From Paenibacillus catalpae (lineage in GTDB: Bacteria; Bacillota; Bacilli; Paenibacillales; Paenibacillaceae), in contig NZ_FOMT01000007.1 of the NCBI RefSeq assembly GCF_900112695.1, positions 62,001 through 126,000 of the forward strand: a stretch of 64,000 nucleotides of DNA. The letters run 5' to 3'. The translations under genes were made by a program, and so were the position numbers. Positions 1 through 7,649 of this stretch are shown here, in pieces (within the stretch, counting starts at the first letter, position 1; each line of letters begins with the position of its first letter). The notes under the pieces were generated by a model that did not search any database, was not told the origin of the DNA, and saw only the letters and a program-made list of their open reading frames with translations.

Positions 1-117
1 CCACTCGATTTTGTCAGCATTAGTATCGCAGCATTGCACGCTATGGCCGATATGTGCCAAGCATGTGCCGTTTACAAGCCCTACATACCCCGTACCAATC
101 ATGGCAATTGTTCTCAT
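1..117 (-). CDS. UDP-glucose 6-dehydrogenase, N-terminal fragment
   Basis: The gene runs off the left edge; only its first 39 codons are present. The translation opens with a Rossmann nucleotide-binding loop, GTGYVGL, preceded by hydrophobic strand residues and followed by TCLAHIGHSV. This is the typical start of the UDP-glucose/GDP-mannose dehydrogenase family, which oxidises UDP-glucose to UDP-glucuronate with NAD. An AGAGGAG ribosome binding site lies 8 bases upstream of the ATG. It follows the epimerase gene by 16 bases on the same strand, and the pair would make UDP-glucuronate and then UDP-galacturonate for an acidic polysaccharide. UDP-ManNAc dehydrogenase is a possible alternative because only the cofactor end is visible. 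Confidence 0.8.
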   Translation of the reverse strand, partial: MRTIAMIGTGYVGLVNGTCLAHIGHSVQCCDTNADKIEW

Positions 118-133
118 GTTCCTGTCTCCTCTG

Positions 134-1168
134 TTAATCTCCGCTTATAGACTTCGTCAACTCGAGCCCCTTAACTTGATAAAACGCTTTATACCAGGAA
201 ACGAATTTGCCTAATCCCGCATCCAATGGCGTTTCAGGCTTGAATCCAACCTGTTCCTCTAAAGACTTGGTGTCCGCATAGGTTACTTCGACGTCCCCAG
301 GATGCATTGGGCGATATTCCATACGAGCTTTTTTTCCCAAATGCCGTTCAAGAAGATTAATCATCTCCATTAACTTGACAGGACTGTGATTGCCGATATT
401 ATAAATACGGTAAGGAGCATTACTGCTTCCTGTCTGTCCATTCCAATTGCTGTCAGGCGCAGGTGGAAGTGGGATGAGATTGGCTATTGCCTGAACGACA
501 TCATCCACATAAGTAAAATCACGCCACATTTCCCCATTATTAAATACGGTAATCGGCTTCTCTTCCAGAATATTTCGCGTAAACGAAAAGTAAGCCATAT
601 CCGGTCGCCCCCATGGACCGTATACGGTAAAAAACCGCATCCCCGTCACTGGTAAACCATAAATATGACTATAAGCATGTGCCATCATCTCATTCATTTT
701 TTTGGTGCTTGCATACAAACTAACCGGATGGTCGGTCATATCTTCCACAGAGAAAGGCACTTTCCGGTTGGCTCCGTAAACGGAACTTGACGATGCGTAA
801 AGAAGATGGCCTATTTGATGAATTCGGCACATCTCCAATATGTTGAGGAAGCCTGTCACATTAGAGTCAATATAGGTTTGAGGATGCTCCAAACTATACC
901 GAACTCCTGCTTGGGCAGCCAAATGAATAACGACTTGAAAGCGATGTTCTTCAAACAGCTGCTCAAGATCGGATCGATTTTCCAGAGACCCTTTTACAAA
1001 ATGAAATTGGTCACGCTCCAGCAAATGCTCCAGGCGAGCTTGTTTCAACTCCACGTCATAATAACTATTCAGGTTATCGAAACCAACAACGGTGTAACCC
1101 AGATCTAATAGCTTACTGGATACATGGAAGCCAATAAATCCAGCGGAGCCCGTTACCAAGATACGCAT
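134..1168 (-). CDS. NAD-dependent epimerase, probably UDP-glucuronate 4-epimerase
   Basis: This 344-residue extended short-chain dehydrogenase has GSAGFIG at residues 7-13 (NAD binding), a YASSSSVYG stretch carrying the catalytic Ser near residue 127, and the Tyr152-x3-Lys156 pair. The order and the NSYYD/LKxxRLExL region near residues 34-48 match the CapI/LpsL type that converts UDP-glucuronate to UDP-galacturonate. It is expected to be cytoplasmic. It is the first gene of an operon with the dehydrogenase downstream, which would supply its substrate. The leader holds a promoter and a perfect palindrome. UDP-glucose 4-epimerase activity cannot be excluded from sequence alone. Confidence 0.88.
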   Translation of the reverse strand: MRILVTGSAGFIGFHVSSKLLDLGYTVVGFDNLNSYYDVELKQARLEHLLERDQFHFVKGSLENRSDLEQLFEEHRFQVVIHLAAQAGVRYSLEHPQTYIDSNVTGFLNILEMCRIHQIGHLLYASSSSVYGANRKVPFSVEDMTDHPVSLYASTKKMNEMMAHAYSHIYGLPVTGMRFFTVYGPWGRPDMAYFSFTRNILEEKPITVFNNGEMWRDFTYVDDVVQAIANLIPLPPAPDSNWNGQTGSSNAPYRIYNIGNHSPVKLMEMINLLERHLGKKARMEYRPMHPGDVEVTYADTKSLEEQVGFKPETPLDAGLGKFVSWYKAFYQVKGLELTKSISGD

Positions 1169-1200
1169 CTTTCATTCACGCTCCATTTTAGATTAAGAGA

Positions 1201-1219
1201 TAGATACAAATTGTATCTA
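1201..1219 (-). promoter_or_regulatory. Palindromic operator candidate in the leader of the epimerase operon
   Basis: TAGATACAA-A-TTGTATCTA is a perfect inverted repeat with 9-bp arms around one base. It lies between the predicted -10 box and the epimerase start, where a bound repressor would block transcription. A further AGATACA half-site lies at 1239-1245. The regulator is not encoded in the window. Confidence 0.55.
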
Positions 1220-1232
1220 AAGTATATTTCTA

Positions 1233-1261
1233 AATTTAAGATACATTTTGTAACAAGTCAA
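1233..1261 (-). promoter_or_regulatory. Sigma-A type promoter of the epimerase/dehydrogenase operon
   Basis: Read on the minus strand, TTGACT (1256-1261) is followed after 17 bases by TAAATT (1233-1238). Spacing is ideal, but the -10 matches only four of six consensus bases. Confidence 0.5.
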
Positions 1262-1600
1262 GATAAATTTCTATATAGCACATCTGTGTCTGTATCCATT
1301 ATCCATCACCTAGCGACCATTGATAATTGCACATTTTCAGCAAGCAAGATGAGTTTTTACATATGGCCCATACCAACTCTACTATTCTTTCATATGTTGT
1401 TTTAAAGTGAGTGTCATAGTGTCAATTGAATAGATTTTTGAATACCAAAACGCCGGCTGATTCTACTAGTCTCTGCATGACTACTCGGCACCGCCTTTTA
1501 TTTTTTTAACAAAGATAAGGATAAACATTAAGAAATAAACGGGCGACGAACACGCGGATTGTAGGTAGCGTACACCGCTTGTGTTTAGTTACGAGAGAAA
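1262..1600. other. Non-coding stretch between the divergent epimerase and beta-helix genes
   Basis: AT-rich spacer with no open frame carrying a ribosome binding site, no convincing hairpin and no clear promoter for the plus-strand gene. I see nothing else in it. Confidence 0.5.
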
Positions 1601-1614
1601 AAGGAGATGATGGT

Positions 1615-3282
1615 ATGGCAAATGGGGATATGCTTAAATCGGTTTATGACACGAACAATAACGGTGTTGTAGATCAAGCAGCAAAACTACAGACCGCACG
1701 AACAATCAAGCTGACAGGAAGCGTTGCGGGTTCTGCAACTTTTGACGGTACAAAGGATATTACGATTACAACAACAGGCGGTGCAAGCCCGCTGGAGAAC
1801 TGGGTGAATGTAAAATCCTTTGGCGCTCTAGGCAACGGCACTAGTGACGATACAGCAAGAATTAATGCTGCAATCAACTCTCTGCCGGCTTCCGGTGGCA
1901 CGGTATACATCCCTGAGGGCACTTATATGATCAATACAGGAAACCCTTACAACCCGGTGACAAACGCAACGTGTATCTCACTAAAAAATAACATCACGAT
2001 TAAAATGACTGAAAATACGGTATTAAAAGCCATCACAAATGCGTATAACAACTATGCAATATTTCTTGTAAGAGCTGTTTCTAACGTAACGATTGAAGGC
2101 GGTATCCTGCAAGGAGAAAGGTATACGCATACGGGGCCAACTGCGGGTCAGGTTGGAGTCGGTGTCTGGCTCGAAGGTGCAACAAATGTAACCATTCGCG
2201 ATGTGACCTGCAAAGAGTTTTGGGGCGACGGAATTTACACTCTGTATCATTCTACACTTGGAAACACAAAAAAAGTAACCGTCGAGAATGTCAGCTTTAT
2301 TGATAACCGCAGACAAGGCATCTCTATATGCGCTAATGAAAATTTCCGTGTGATCGGCTGCTCGTTTGAAACGACACAGGGAACTGACCCGGCAGCAGGG
2401 ATTGATATCGAGCCGGAACTTGGCGGGACGGTTAGAGACGTTACCATTACCGGGAATGTGTTCAAAGGGAATAAAATTGGTATCCAGGCCCTCGGCGATG
2501 CAAGCGCGACAATCACCGGCAATGTCTTTGAAGGGAATACCATGTGGGGGATTTACCTTGCCTCATCGTCACGCTATTACAGCGTTACAGGCAACATCGT
2601 ATACGCCAGCGGCAACTATGGTATTTACGTTAACACCTCGACGGATAACGTAATCAGCGGTAATGTCGTTTATAATAACGGCTCGCACGGCATTTATCTG
2701 CTGAACAATGCAGACCGGAACGTTATCACAGACAACAAGGTCTACGGAAACTCCGGCGAAGGCATCAATGTTTACAAAAGCTTTGACAATATAATAAACG
2801 ATAATAACGTTACAAATAATAAGGGCCGCGGTATTTTCATCGCCGTCAGCACAGATAACTCCATTAATGGCAATACCAGCTCAAGTAACGCTTTGTCAGG
2901 CATTTACCTTTGGAACTCTAAATACAACTTAGTCGACAGCAATCGCTGCTCCAAAAACGGTCAACACGGTATCTTTGTCAAAGGAGATGCGGCTAACGAT
3001 TCACTTAGCAACTCCATCTCGAACAATCAATGTAAAGAAAACAGCCAGACGACTAACCAAGGTTATCAAAACATCTTTCTCAGTAGCGGAGCACAAGGCG
3101 CGAACACAATCAATAATGTACAGGGCAATATGTGCCGCGCCGGTGGACTCGCCAACAAACCACAGTATGGGATATTGATTGACGCGAACACCAGCGAAAC
3201 CCTGCTGAAGAACAATGATACTCGCGGCGGTGGAGCAAAAGGCGACTTGTCTGACTCCGGTACAGGAACAGTTCTTATCTAA
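1615..3282 (+). CDS. Right-handed beta-helix protein, tail-spike/pectate-lyase-3-like
   Basis: This 555-residue protein has no signal peptide. Residues about 20-55 (AKLQTARTIKLTG, then FDGTKDITITT) resemble collar/fibre segments of phage tail proteins. Next comes a pectate-lyase-3 style opening (VKSFGALGNGTSDDTARINA, then GGTVYIPEGTY). From about residue 130 to the end there are repeated coils of the N-x-V/I-x-x-N type, including ITGNVF, VISGNVVYNN and NIINDNNV, typical of parallel beta-helix (NosD/PbH1) folds. I chose the ATG at 1615 because AAGGAG lies 8 bases before it; an upstream in-frame start at 1579 has no such site. It sits beside polysaccharide genes and is followed by its own terminator, so it could be a glycan-binding or depolymerising protein. 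No catalytic residues can be assigned. Confidence 0.75.
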   Translation: MANGDMLKSVYDTNNNGVVDQAAKLQTARTIKLTGSVAGSATFDGTKDITITTTGGASPLENWVNVKSFGALGNGTSDDTARINAAINSLPASGGTVYIPEGTYMINTGNPYNPVTNATCISLKNNITIKMTENTVLKAITNAYNNYAIFLVRAVSNVTIEGGILQGERYTHTGPTAGQVGVGVWLEGATNVTIRDVTCKEFWGDGIYTLYHSTLGNTKKVTVENVSFIDNRRQGISICANENFRVIGCSFETTQGTDPAAGIDIEPELGGTVRDVTITGNVFKGNKIGIQALGDASATITGNVFEGNTMWGIYLASSSRYYSVTGNIVYASGNYGIYVNTSTDNVISGNVVYNNGSHGIYLLNNADRNVITDNKVYGNSGEGINVYKSFDNIINDNNVTNNKGRGIFIAVSTDNSINGNTSSSNALSGIYLWNSKYNLVDSNRCSKNGQHGIFVKGDAANDSLSNSISNNQCKENSQTTNQGYQNIFLSSGAQGANTINNVQGNMCRAGGLANKPQYGILIDANTSETLLKNNDTRGGGAKGDLSDSGTGTVLI

Positions 3283-3287
3283 TAAGA

Positions 3288-3336
3288 AACGGCGATTAAT
3301 TTCTGTTAGCCATAGGTATCGATATCGCCGTTTTCG
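3288..3336 (+). terminator. Terminator of the beta-helix gene
   Basis: AACGGCGAT (3288-3296) pairs with ATCGCCGTT (3324-3332) and is followed by TTTTCGTTT. It begins 5 bases after the stop codon. Confidence 0.65.
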
Positions 3337-3349
3337 TTTATTAACTCAT

Positions 3350-3400
3350 ACAAAAAAAGAAGCTTTCCATAAGTTCAGCGAACTTATGAAAAGCTTCTCT
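3350..3400. terminator. Bidirectional terminator between beta-helix gene and groEL
   Basis: A long hairpin of about 18 bp spans 3359-3397 (GAAGCTTT arm, then CATAAGTTC, loop AGC, and the matching arm). An A7 run precedes it and TCTTTATTT follows. It lies 30 bases beyond the groEL stop and can serve both strands. Confidence 0.8.
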
Positions 3401-3431
3401 TTATTTATATTGAACGTTTAAATGTCCAATC

Positions 3432-5060
3432 TTACATCATGCCGCCCATACCGCCCATGCCGCCCATGTCAGGCATGCCTGGTTTGTCTTTCTCAGGTTT
3501 GTCAGCAACAACGGCTTCAGTAGTCAGGAACATAGCTGCTACGGAAGCTGCGTTTTGCAGTGCGGAACGAGTTACTTTCGCAGGGTCAACGATACCCGCT
3601 TCGAACATGTTCACCCATTCGCCAGTAGCGGCATTGTAACCAACGCCTACTTTTTCGTTTTTCAGACGCTCAACGATGACGGAGCCTTCTTGGCCAGCGT
3701 TCGCAGCGATTGTGCGAAGCGGCTCTTCGAGGGAGCGCAATACGATGTTAACGCCTGTTTGCTCGTCGCCGGTTGTTTGAACAGCCGCAACTGCTTTGTA
3801 TACGTTGATCAGAGCTGTACCGCCGCCGGATACGATACCTTCTTCAACCGCTGCGCGAGTCGAGTTCAGGGCATCTTCAATGCGGAGCTTGCGCTCTTTG
3901 AGTTCTGTTTCAGTAGCCGCGCCAACTTTGATAACCGCTACGCCGCCAGCCAGTTTAGCCAGACGCTCTTGCAGTTTCTCACGGTCGAACTCGGAAGTTG
4001 TTTCTTCCAATTGAACGCGGATTTGGTTTACACGAGCTTGAATGTCTTCCGCGTTGCCGCTGCCGTCAACAATGATCGTGTTTTCTTTTGTAATGCGAAC
4101 TTGGCGAGCGGAACCGAGTTGCTCCACGGATGCCGATTTCAGTTCAAGACCCAGCTCTTCTGTAACGACTTGAGCGCCAGTCAGAGCTGCGATATCAGCC
4201 AGCATCGCTTTGCGGCGGTCGCCAAAGCCCGGAGCTTTAACGCCTACGCAAGTGAATGTACCGCGCAGTTTGTTCAGTACCAGCGTAGCTTGAGCTTCGC
4301 CTTCAATGTCTTCCGCGATGATCAGGAGCTGTTTGCCGGATTGAACAACTTTCTCCAGAACCGGAAGGATCTCTTGAATGTTCGAGATTTTTTTGTCCGT
4401 GATCAGAATGTATGGGTTGTCGAGGACAGCTTCCATTTTATCTGTATCCGTGATCATGTATGGCGAAACGTAGCCGCGGTCGAATTGCATGCCTTCAACC
4501 ACTTCAAGCTCCGTTACGAAGCCTTTCGACTCTTCAACGGTGATAACGCCGTCGTTGCCCACTTTTTCCATTGCTTCTGCAATCAGTTGGCCTACTTCGT
4601 CGTCAGCAGCGGAGATCGAAGCAACTTGTGCGATCGATTGTTTGCCTTCGATCGGCTTTGCGATTGCTTTCAGCTCTTCAACTGCAGCTTTAACCGCTTT
4701 TTCGATACCTTTGCGGATAACCATAGGGTTAGCGCCAGCAGTAACGTTTTTCAAACCTTCGCGAATCATCGCTTGAGCCAGAACGGTAGCTGTTGTTGTA
4801 CCGTCACCGGCAACGTCGTTTGTTTTTGTTGCTACTTCTTTAACCAGTTGAGCACCCATGTTCTCGAATGCATCTTCCAGCTCGATTTCTTTCGCAATGG
4901 ATACACCGTCATTTGTAATGAGCGGGCTGCCGAATTTCTTCTCGAGTACCACGTTACGGCCTTTAGGACCAAGCGTTACTTTAACTGCATTTGCAAGGGA
5001 ATCTACACCACGCAGCATTGCGCGGCGAGCGTCTTCGCTAAATTTAATTTCTTTTGCCAT
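3432..5060 (-). CDS. groEL: Chaperonin GroEL (Hsp60)
   Basis: The protein has 542 residues and starts MAKEIKFSEDAR, the family norm in both start and length. It carries KVTLGPKGRNVV near residue 30, GDGTTTATVLAQ (the ATPase Asp loop) near residue 87, the apical domain, and the glycine/methionine tail ending GGMGGMGGMM. It forms the 14-mer folding chamber with GroES. I used the ATG at 5060 with GGGAGG 9 bases upstream; six codons of in-frame extension lie before it. The gene follows groES by 66 bases and shares its CIRCE-controlled promoter. Nothing unusual is seen. Confidence 0.98.
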   Translation of the reverse strand: MAKEIKFSEDARRAMLRGVDSLANAVKVTLGPKGRNVVLEKKFGSPLITNDGVSIAKEIELEDAFENMGAQLVKEVATKTNDVAGDGTTTATVLAQAMIREGLKNVTAGANPMVIRKGIEKAVKAAVEELKAIAKPIEGKQSIAQVASISAADDEVGQLIAEAMEKVGNDGVITVEESKGFVTELEVVEGMQFDRGYVSPYMITDTDKMEAVLDNPYILITDKKISNIQEILPVLEKVVQSGKQLLIIAEDIEGEAQATLVLNKLRGTFTCVGVKAPGFGDRRKAMLADIAALTGAQVVTEELGLELKSASVEQLGSARQVRITKENTIIVDGSGNAEDIQARVNQIRVQLEETTSEFDREKLQERLAKLAGGVAVIKVGAATETELKERKLRIEDALNSTRAAVEEGIVSGGGTALINVYKAVAAVQTTGDEQTGVNIVLRSLEEPLRTIAANAGQEGSVIVERLKNEKVGVGYNAATGEWVNMFEAGIVDPAKVTRSALQNAASVAAMFLTTEAVVADKPEKDKPGMPDMGGMGGMGGMM

Positions 5061-5126
5061 TATCGTGTTACCTCCCAAAAAGTATAATAAGTATCTTGCT
5101 TCTTGCCCTCTATGTTAGGAACGGGC

Positions 5127-5408
5127 TTATCCAAAGATCGCGTGAATGTCGCTTTCCTTCATAATCAAATACTCTTTACCATCATATTTGATTTCTGTTC
5201 CCGCATATTTGGAGAAAAGAACGCGGTCGCCTTCTTTAACTTCCAGCGCAACACGAACGCCGTCTTTCAGCGTGCCGCTGCCAACTGCCACCACTCTGCC
5301 TTCTTGTGGTTTTTCTTTAGCCGTATCCGGCAAAACGATGCCGCTTGCAGTCGTTTCTTCTTTTGCGATCGGTTCGATCAATACGCGTTCACCTAAAGGT
5401 CTGATCAT
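5127..5408 (-). CDS. groES: Co-chaperonin GroES
   Basis: The protein has 93 residues and is full length for the family. It starts MIRPLGERVLIEP, has a mobile-loop segment KEETTASGIVLPD at residues 16-28 that docks on GroEL, and ends with KYAGTEIKYDGKEYLIMKESDIHAI. The heptameric lid caps the GroEL chamber. An AAGGAGG site lies 10 bases before the ATG. It is the first gene of the groES-groEL operon, with promoter and CIRCE element directly upstream. Confidence 0.98.
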   Translation of the reverse strand: MIRPLGERVLIEPIAKEETTASGIVLPDTAKEKPQEGRVVAVGSGTLKDGVRVALEVKEGDRVLFSKYAGTEIKYDGKEYLIMKESDIHAIFG

Positions 5409-5451
5409 TGAAAATAGCCTCCTTAAAAAATTTGTCGCTTATTGTTTTAAA

Positions 5452-5478
5452 TTAGCACTCGTAAGCTTGAAGTGCTAA
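5452..5478 (-). promoter_or_regulatory. CIRCE operator (HrcA binding site)
   Basis: TTAGCACTC, nine bases, then AAGTGCTAA: the classic CIRCE inverted repeat with one base off consensus. It lies between the groES -10 box and the ribosome binding site, so HrcA would repress the operon until heat or misfolded protein titrates GroEL. hrcA itself is not in the window. Confidence 0.93.
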
Positions 5479-5489
5479 CAACCATTTTT

Positions 5490-5518
5490 ATCATACTCAT
5501 TTTCTTGTCTAATTTCAA
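5490..5518 (-). promoter_or_regulatory. Sigma-A promoter of groES-groEL
   Basis: On the minus strand TTGAAA (5513-5518), a 17-base spacer and TATGAT (5490-5495). The CIRCE element begins 11 bases downstream of the -10 box, as in other Bacillota groES operons. Confidence 0.82.
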
Positions 5519-5585
5519 GTGTCTTGGATCATTTTTGCAGTTATTTAACATCCGCCAACAGGACACCTTCACCATTATAGCCCTA

Positions 5586-5621
5586 GCGAAAAGACGGCAT
5601 ACGCGATTATCGCGCATGCCG
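5586..5621 (-). terminator. Terminator after the TetR gene
   Basis: CGGCAT-x-CGCGA, loop TTA, TCGCG-x-ATGCCG (5595-5621), followed on the minus strand by TCTTTTCG. It starts a few bases beyond the regulator's stop codon. Confidence 0.7.
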
Positions 5622-5628
5622 CCATCTT

Positions 5629-6219
5629 CTACAGCTTGGCTTGCAAGCCGTTCATAATAAAGCTGGTCATCTCTTCAATCGTGAATGCCAGCGTATGCGG
5701 CTCCTCGCTCCGGATTGCCTGCCAGTAATCCGAGTGACGGTTAAACAACAATACTCCAGCTATTGAGAAAAGGGTAAGATCTGTCGAACGGAACTGAAAC
5801 ACTCCCTGCTCACGGCCAATCTCCAGCCACTTCCGCAACGTCTGCCACAACGGCATTACATAAAAACGGATTTTCTCAATGCGGGCTGTATTCAATAAAA
5901 CCTCATGCTGGATGATCTGGACAAGCTCAGGATCGCTGTAACGGAACTTGGTGACTTCCGAAATAACAAGCTTCACGCCTTCTACGGGCGGCAGGTCCAG
6001 ATCTACCTCAGCAAACTGGCGGCTGGGGAAATAAGCATCAAACAGAGCTGCAAACATATTCTCTTTGCCACCAAAATGATACGAGATAAGAGCAACGTTA
6101 GCTCCGCCCGCTTCCTCGCATATTTGCCTTACCGTCGTCCCTTCGAAGCCTTGGCTGGCAAACAGCTTCCTTGCCGCAAGCAGGATGCGCGACTTCACGT
6201 CACTCTCATTCGTTGTCAT
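5629..6219 (-). CDS. TetR/AcrR family transcriptional regulator (YhgD-like)
   Basis: This 196-residue protein has an N-terminal TetR helix-turn-helix at residues 8-55 (SRILLAARKLFASQGFEGTT, then VRQICEEAGGANVALISYHF). A divergent all-helical ligand-binding half follows. It lies 32 bases downstream of the YhgE-like membrane protein gene in one operon, an arrangement resembling B. subtilis yhgD-yhgE, where a TetR regulator accompanies YhgE. It most likely represses its own operon through the palindrome at 7446-7461; the inducer is unknown. Confidence 0.88.
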   Translation of the reverse strand: MTTNESDVKSRILLAARKLFASQGFEGTTVRQICEEAGGANVALISYHFGGKENMFAALFDAYFPSRQFAEVDLDLPPVEGVKLVISEVTKFRYSDPELVQIIQHEVLLNTARIEKIRFYVMPLWQTLRKWLEIGREQGVFQFRSTDLTLFSIAGVLLFNRHSDYWQAIRSEEPHTLAFTIEEMTSFIMNGLQAKL

Positions 6220-6251
6220 TTTCCAGTCCTCCAGCTTATCTATTATACGAC

Positions 6252-7415
6252 TTATTTGGCCGCGACCGTTGTTGTTGCCTCATGCGGCTGAACCGCGCTT
6301 CGTTTTAATCCCGCAGCAGCAGCGCTCACTGCTATAGCCACTGCTGAAATCAGGAAGAGAACAGCTGCCTCATGGCCTACTCCAGGGCCGCCAAATAACA
6401 AGTTCATATTGCCTTCAACCGCATAGGTTGCAGGAAGAATCGTACCCAGTGCGGTATAAAAGTCCGATAGCAGCTCCCGCGGCACAATTGTACCTGACGA
6501 CACCAGCTGCGCCGACAGCAGCATTATATTAAACAGCATGCCCGCCATACCAAACAGATACAGAAACATCTGCGAGACAAACATAAATGTCAGCAGGAAT
6601 AGCATTTCAAATAACCACAGATGGATAAAGCCCTGCTCGATTTGTCCGCCAAGGGAATAGAGCAATGTAGCGCCTACTAATGAAACAACTACGGCTGCAG
6701 CGATATTAATGATGCTTCTTGCAGCAAATCTTCTCCAGCGGCTGACGCTGCTCTGAACAGCCATGGCCGACTGCTCCAGATTCATCCCCATAATCATAGC
6801 ACCTACATAAGAAGCTAGCACCATCATCATCGGTACCATCTGATTATTCATGCCATGAATCGCATTAGTCGATTGAATATCAGCCGTTACCCGTTCCGCC
6901 AGACTTTGTGCCGCTGTTGCAGCCTGAGCTTCCGGCATTTTGGCCGCCGTTCCAAGTGTTGATTGAATACCTGCGGCGACTGCCTGTTTGTTCACCTCGG
7001 CCGTTACCTGCTCGGCTACCCCGCTCATCATACTTTTAATTAAAGCAGGATTGGACTCATTAATCCAATATTGAATATTGGCGTGGCCCTCCGGAGACGC
7101 CGTTTTCTGCGTGAAATCCTCCGGCATATAAATAACCATCTGAAGCTTCCTGTCATCCAGTTGCTTCTTAGCAGCGTCCAAATCATCGAGCTGTGACATT
7201 TGGAAAGGCAGTTCCTTCATTAGATTAGAAGCAACCTGCTTTCCAAGCTGTCCATCTTTGTTGACAATTGCAATATGCAATTGATCGGCGCGATCGGTTA
7301 CCCCGTCATAACCGGTCATCCAGATTAATGAGAAAACCATCTGGAACGTTAATGCTGTAATGATCCCCACCCAAGTAGTAGGGCGCTTCATAAATGCCCG
7401 CAGTGCTTGTTTCAA
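6252..7415 (-). CDS. YhgE/Pip-like ABC-2 type membrane protein
   Basis: The protein has about 387 residues. One N-terminal membrane helix (TTWVGIITALTFQMVFSLIW) is followed by an extracytoplasmic domain of about 170 residues containing IAIVNKDGQLGKQVA and MVIYMPEDFT. About five membrane helices make up the C-terminal half. This is the layout of YhgE/Pip and ABC-2 permease-like proteins, but it is much shorter than the roughly 775-residue B. subtilis YhgE. I placed the start at TTG 7415, where GAGGGAG lies 8 bases upstream. A GTG at 7424 is possible but overlaps that site. The partner ATPase is absent. The cargo is unknown; lipid or drug export is only inferred. Confidence 0.75.
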   Translation of the reverse strand: MKQALRAFMKRPTTWVGIITALTFQMVFSLIWMTGYDGVTDRADQLHIAIVNKDGQLGKQVASNLMKELPFQMSQLDDLDAAKKQLDDRKLQMVIYMPEDFTQKTASPEGHANIQYWINESNPALIKSMMSGVAEQVTAEVNKQAVAAGIQSTLGTAAKMPEAQAATAAQSLAERVTADIQSTNAIHGMNNQMVPMMMVLASYVGAMIMGMNLEQSAMAVQSSVSRWRRFAARSIINIAAAVVVSLVGATLLYSLGGQIEQGFIHLWLFEMLFLLTFMFVSQMFLYLFGMAGMLFNIMLLSAQLVSSGTIVPRELLSDFYTALGTILPATYAVEGNMNLLFGGPGVGHEAAVLFLISAVAIAVSAAAAGLKRSAVQPHEATTTVAAK

Positions 7416-7445
7416 TCTCTCCACTCCCTCTATCTGTCTCTCATA

Positions 7446-7461
7446 TTAAACATATGTTTAA
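7446..7461 (-). promoter_or_regulatory. Palindromic operator candidate for the TetR regulator
   Basis: TTAAACATATGTTTAA is a perfect 16-bp palindrome about 30 bases upstream of the yhgE-like start and just downstream of a TTGAAC that could serve as a -35 box. Its position fits autorepression by the co-encoded TetR protein. Confidence 0.6.
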
Positions 7462-7579
7462 AACAACTGTTCAACACTTTAGCAATTACGTTTCTTCTTG
7501 TCAATGGCAATCAAATAGACTACTACTACTCGACTACTTGTTGTTAGGAGATAGCACTGTACCCATGCTGGGCACAAAC

Positions 7580-7618
7580 AAAAAAATGCTTACCATTGCA
7601 TTCCAATGGCAAGCATTT
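7580..7618 (-). terminator. Terminator of the mannan operon
   Basis: AAATGCTT-x-CCATTG, loop CATTC, CAATGG-x-AAGCATTT (7584-7618), followed on the minus strand by T7. It begins 32 bases after the GH113 stop codon and closes the long operon to its right. Confidence 0.8.
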
Positions 7619-7649
7619 AATCATTGATACAAATCGGTGGGATACCGCA

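Noticed and set aside
3555..5087. 510-codon open frame on the plus strand opposite groEL
   Set aside because: It is the exact antisense of a highly conserved gene, Cys/Phe-rich, has no ribosome binding site and matches no family.
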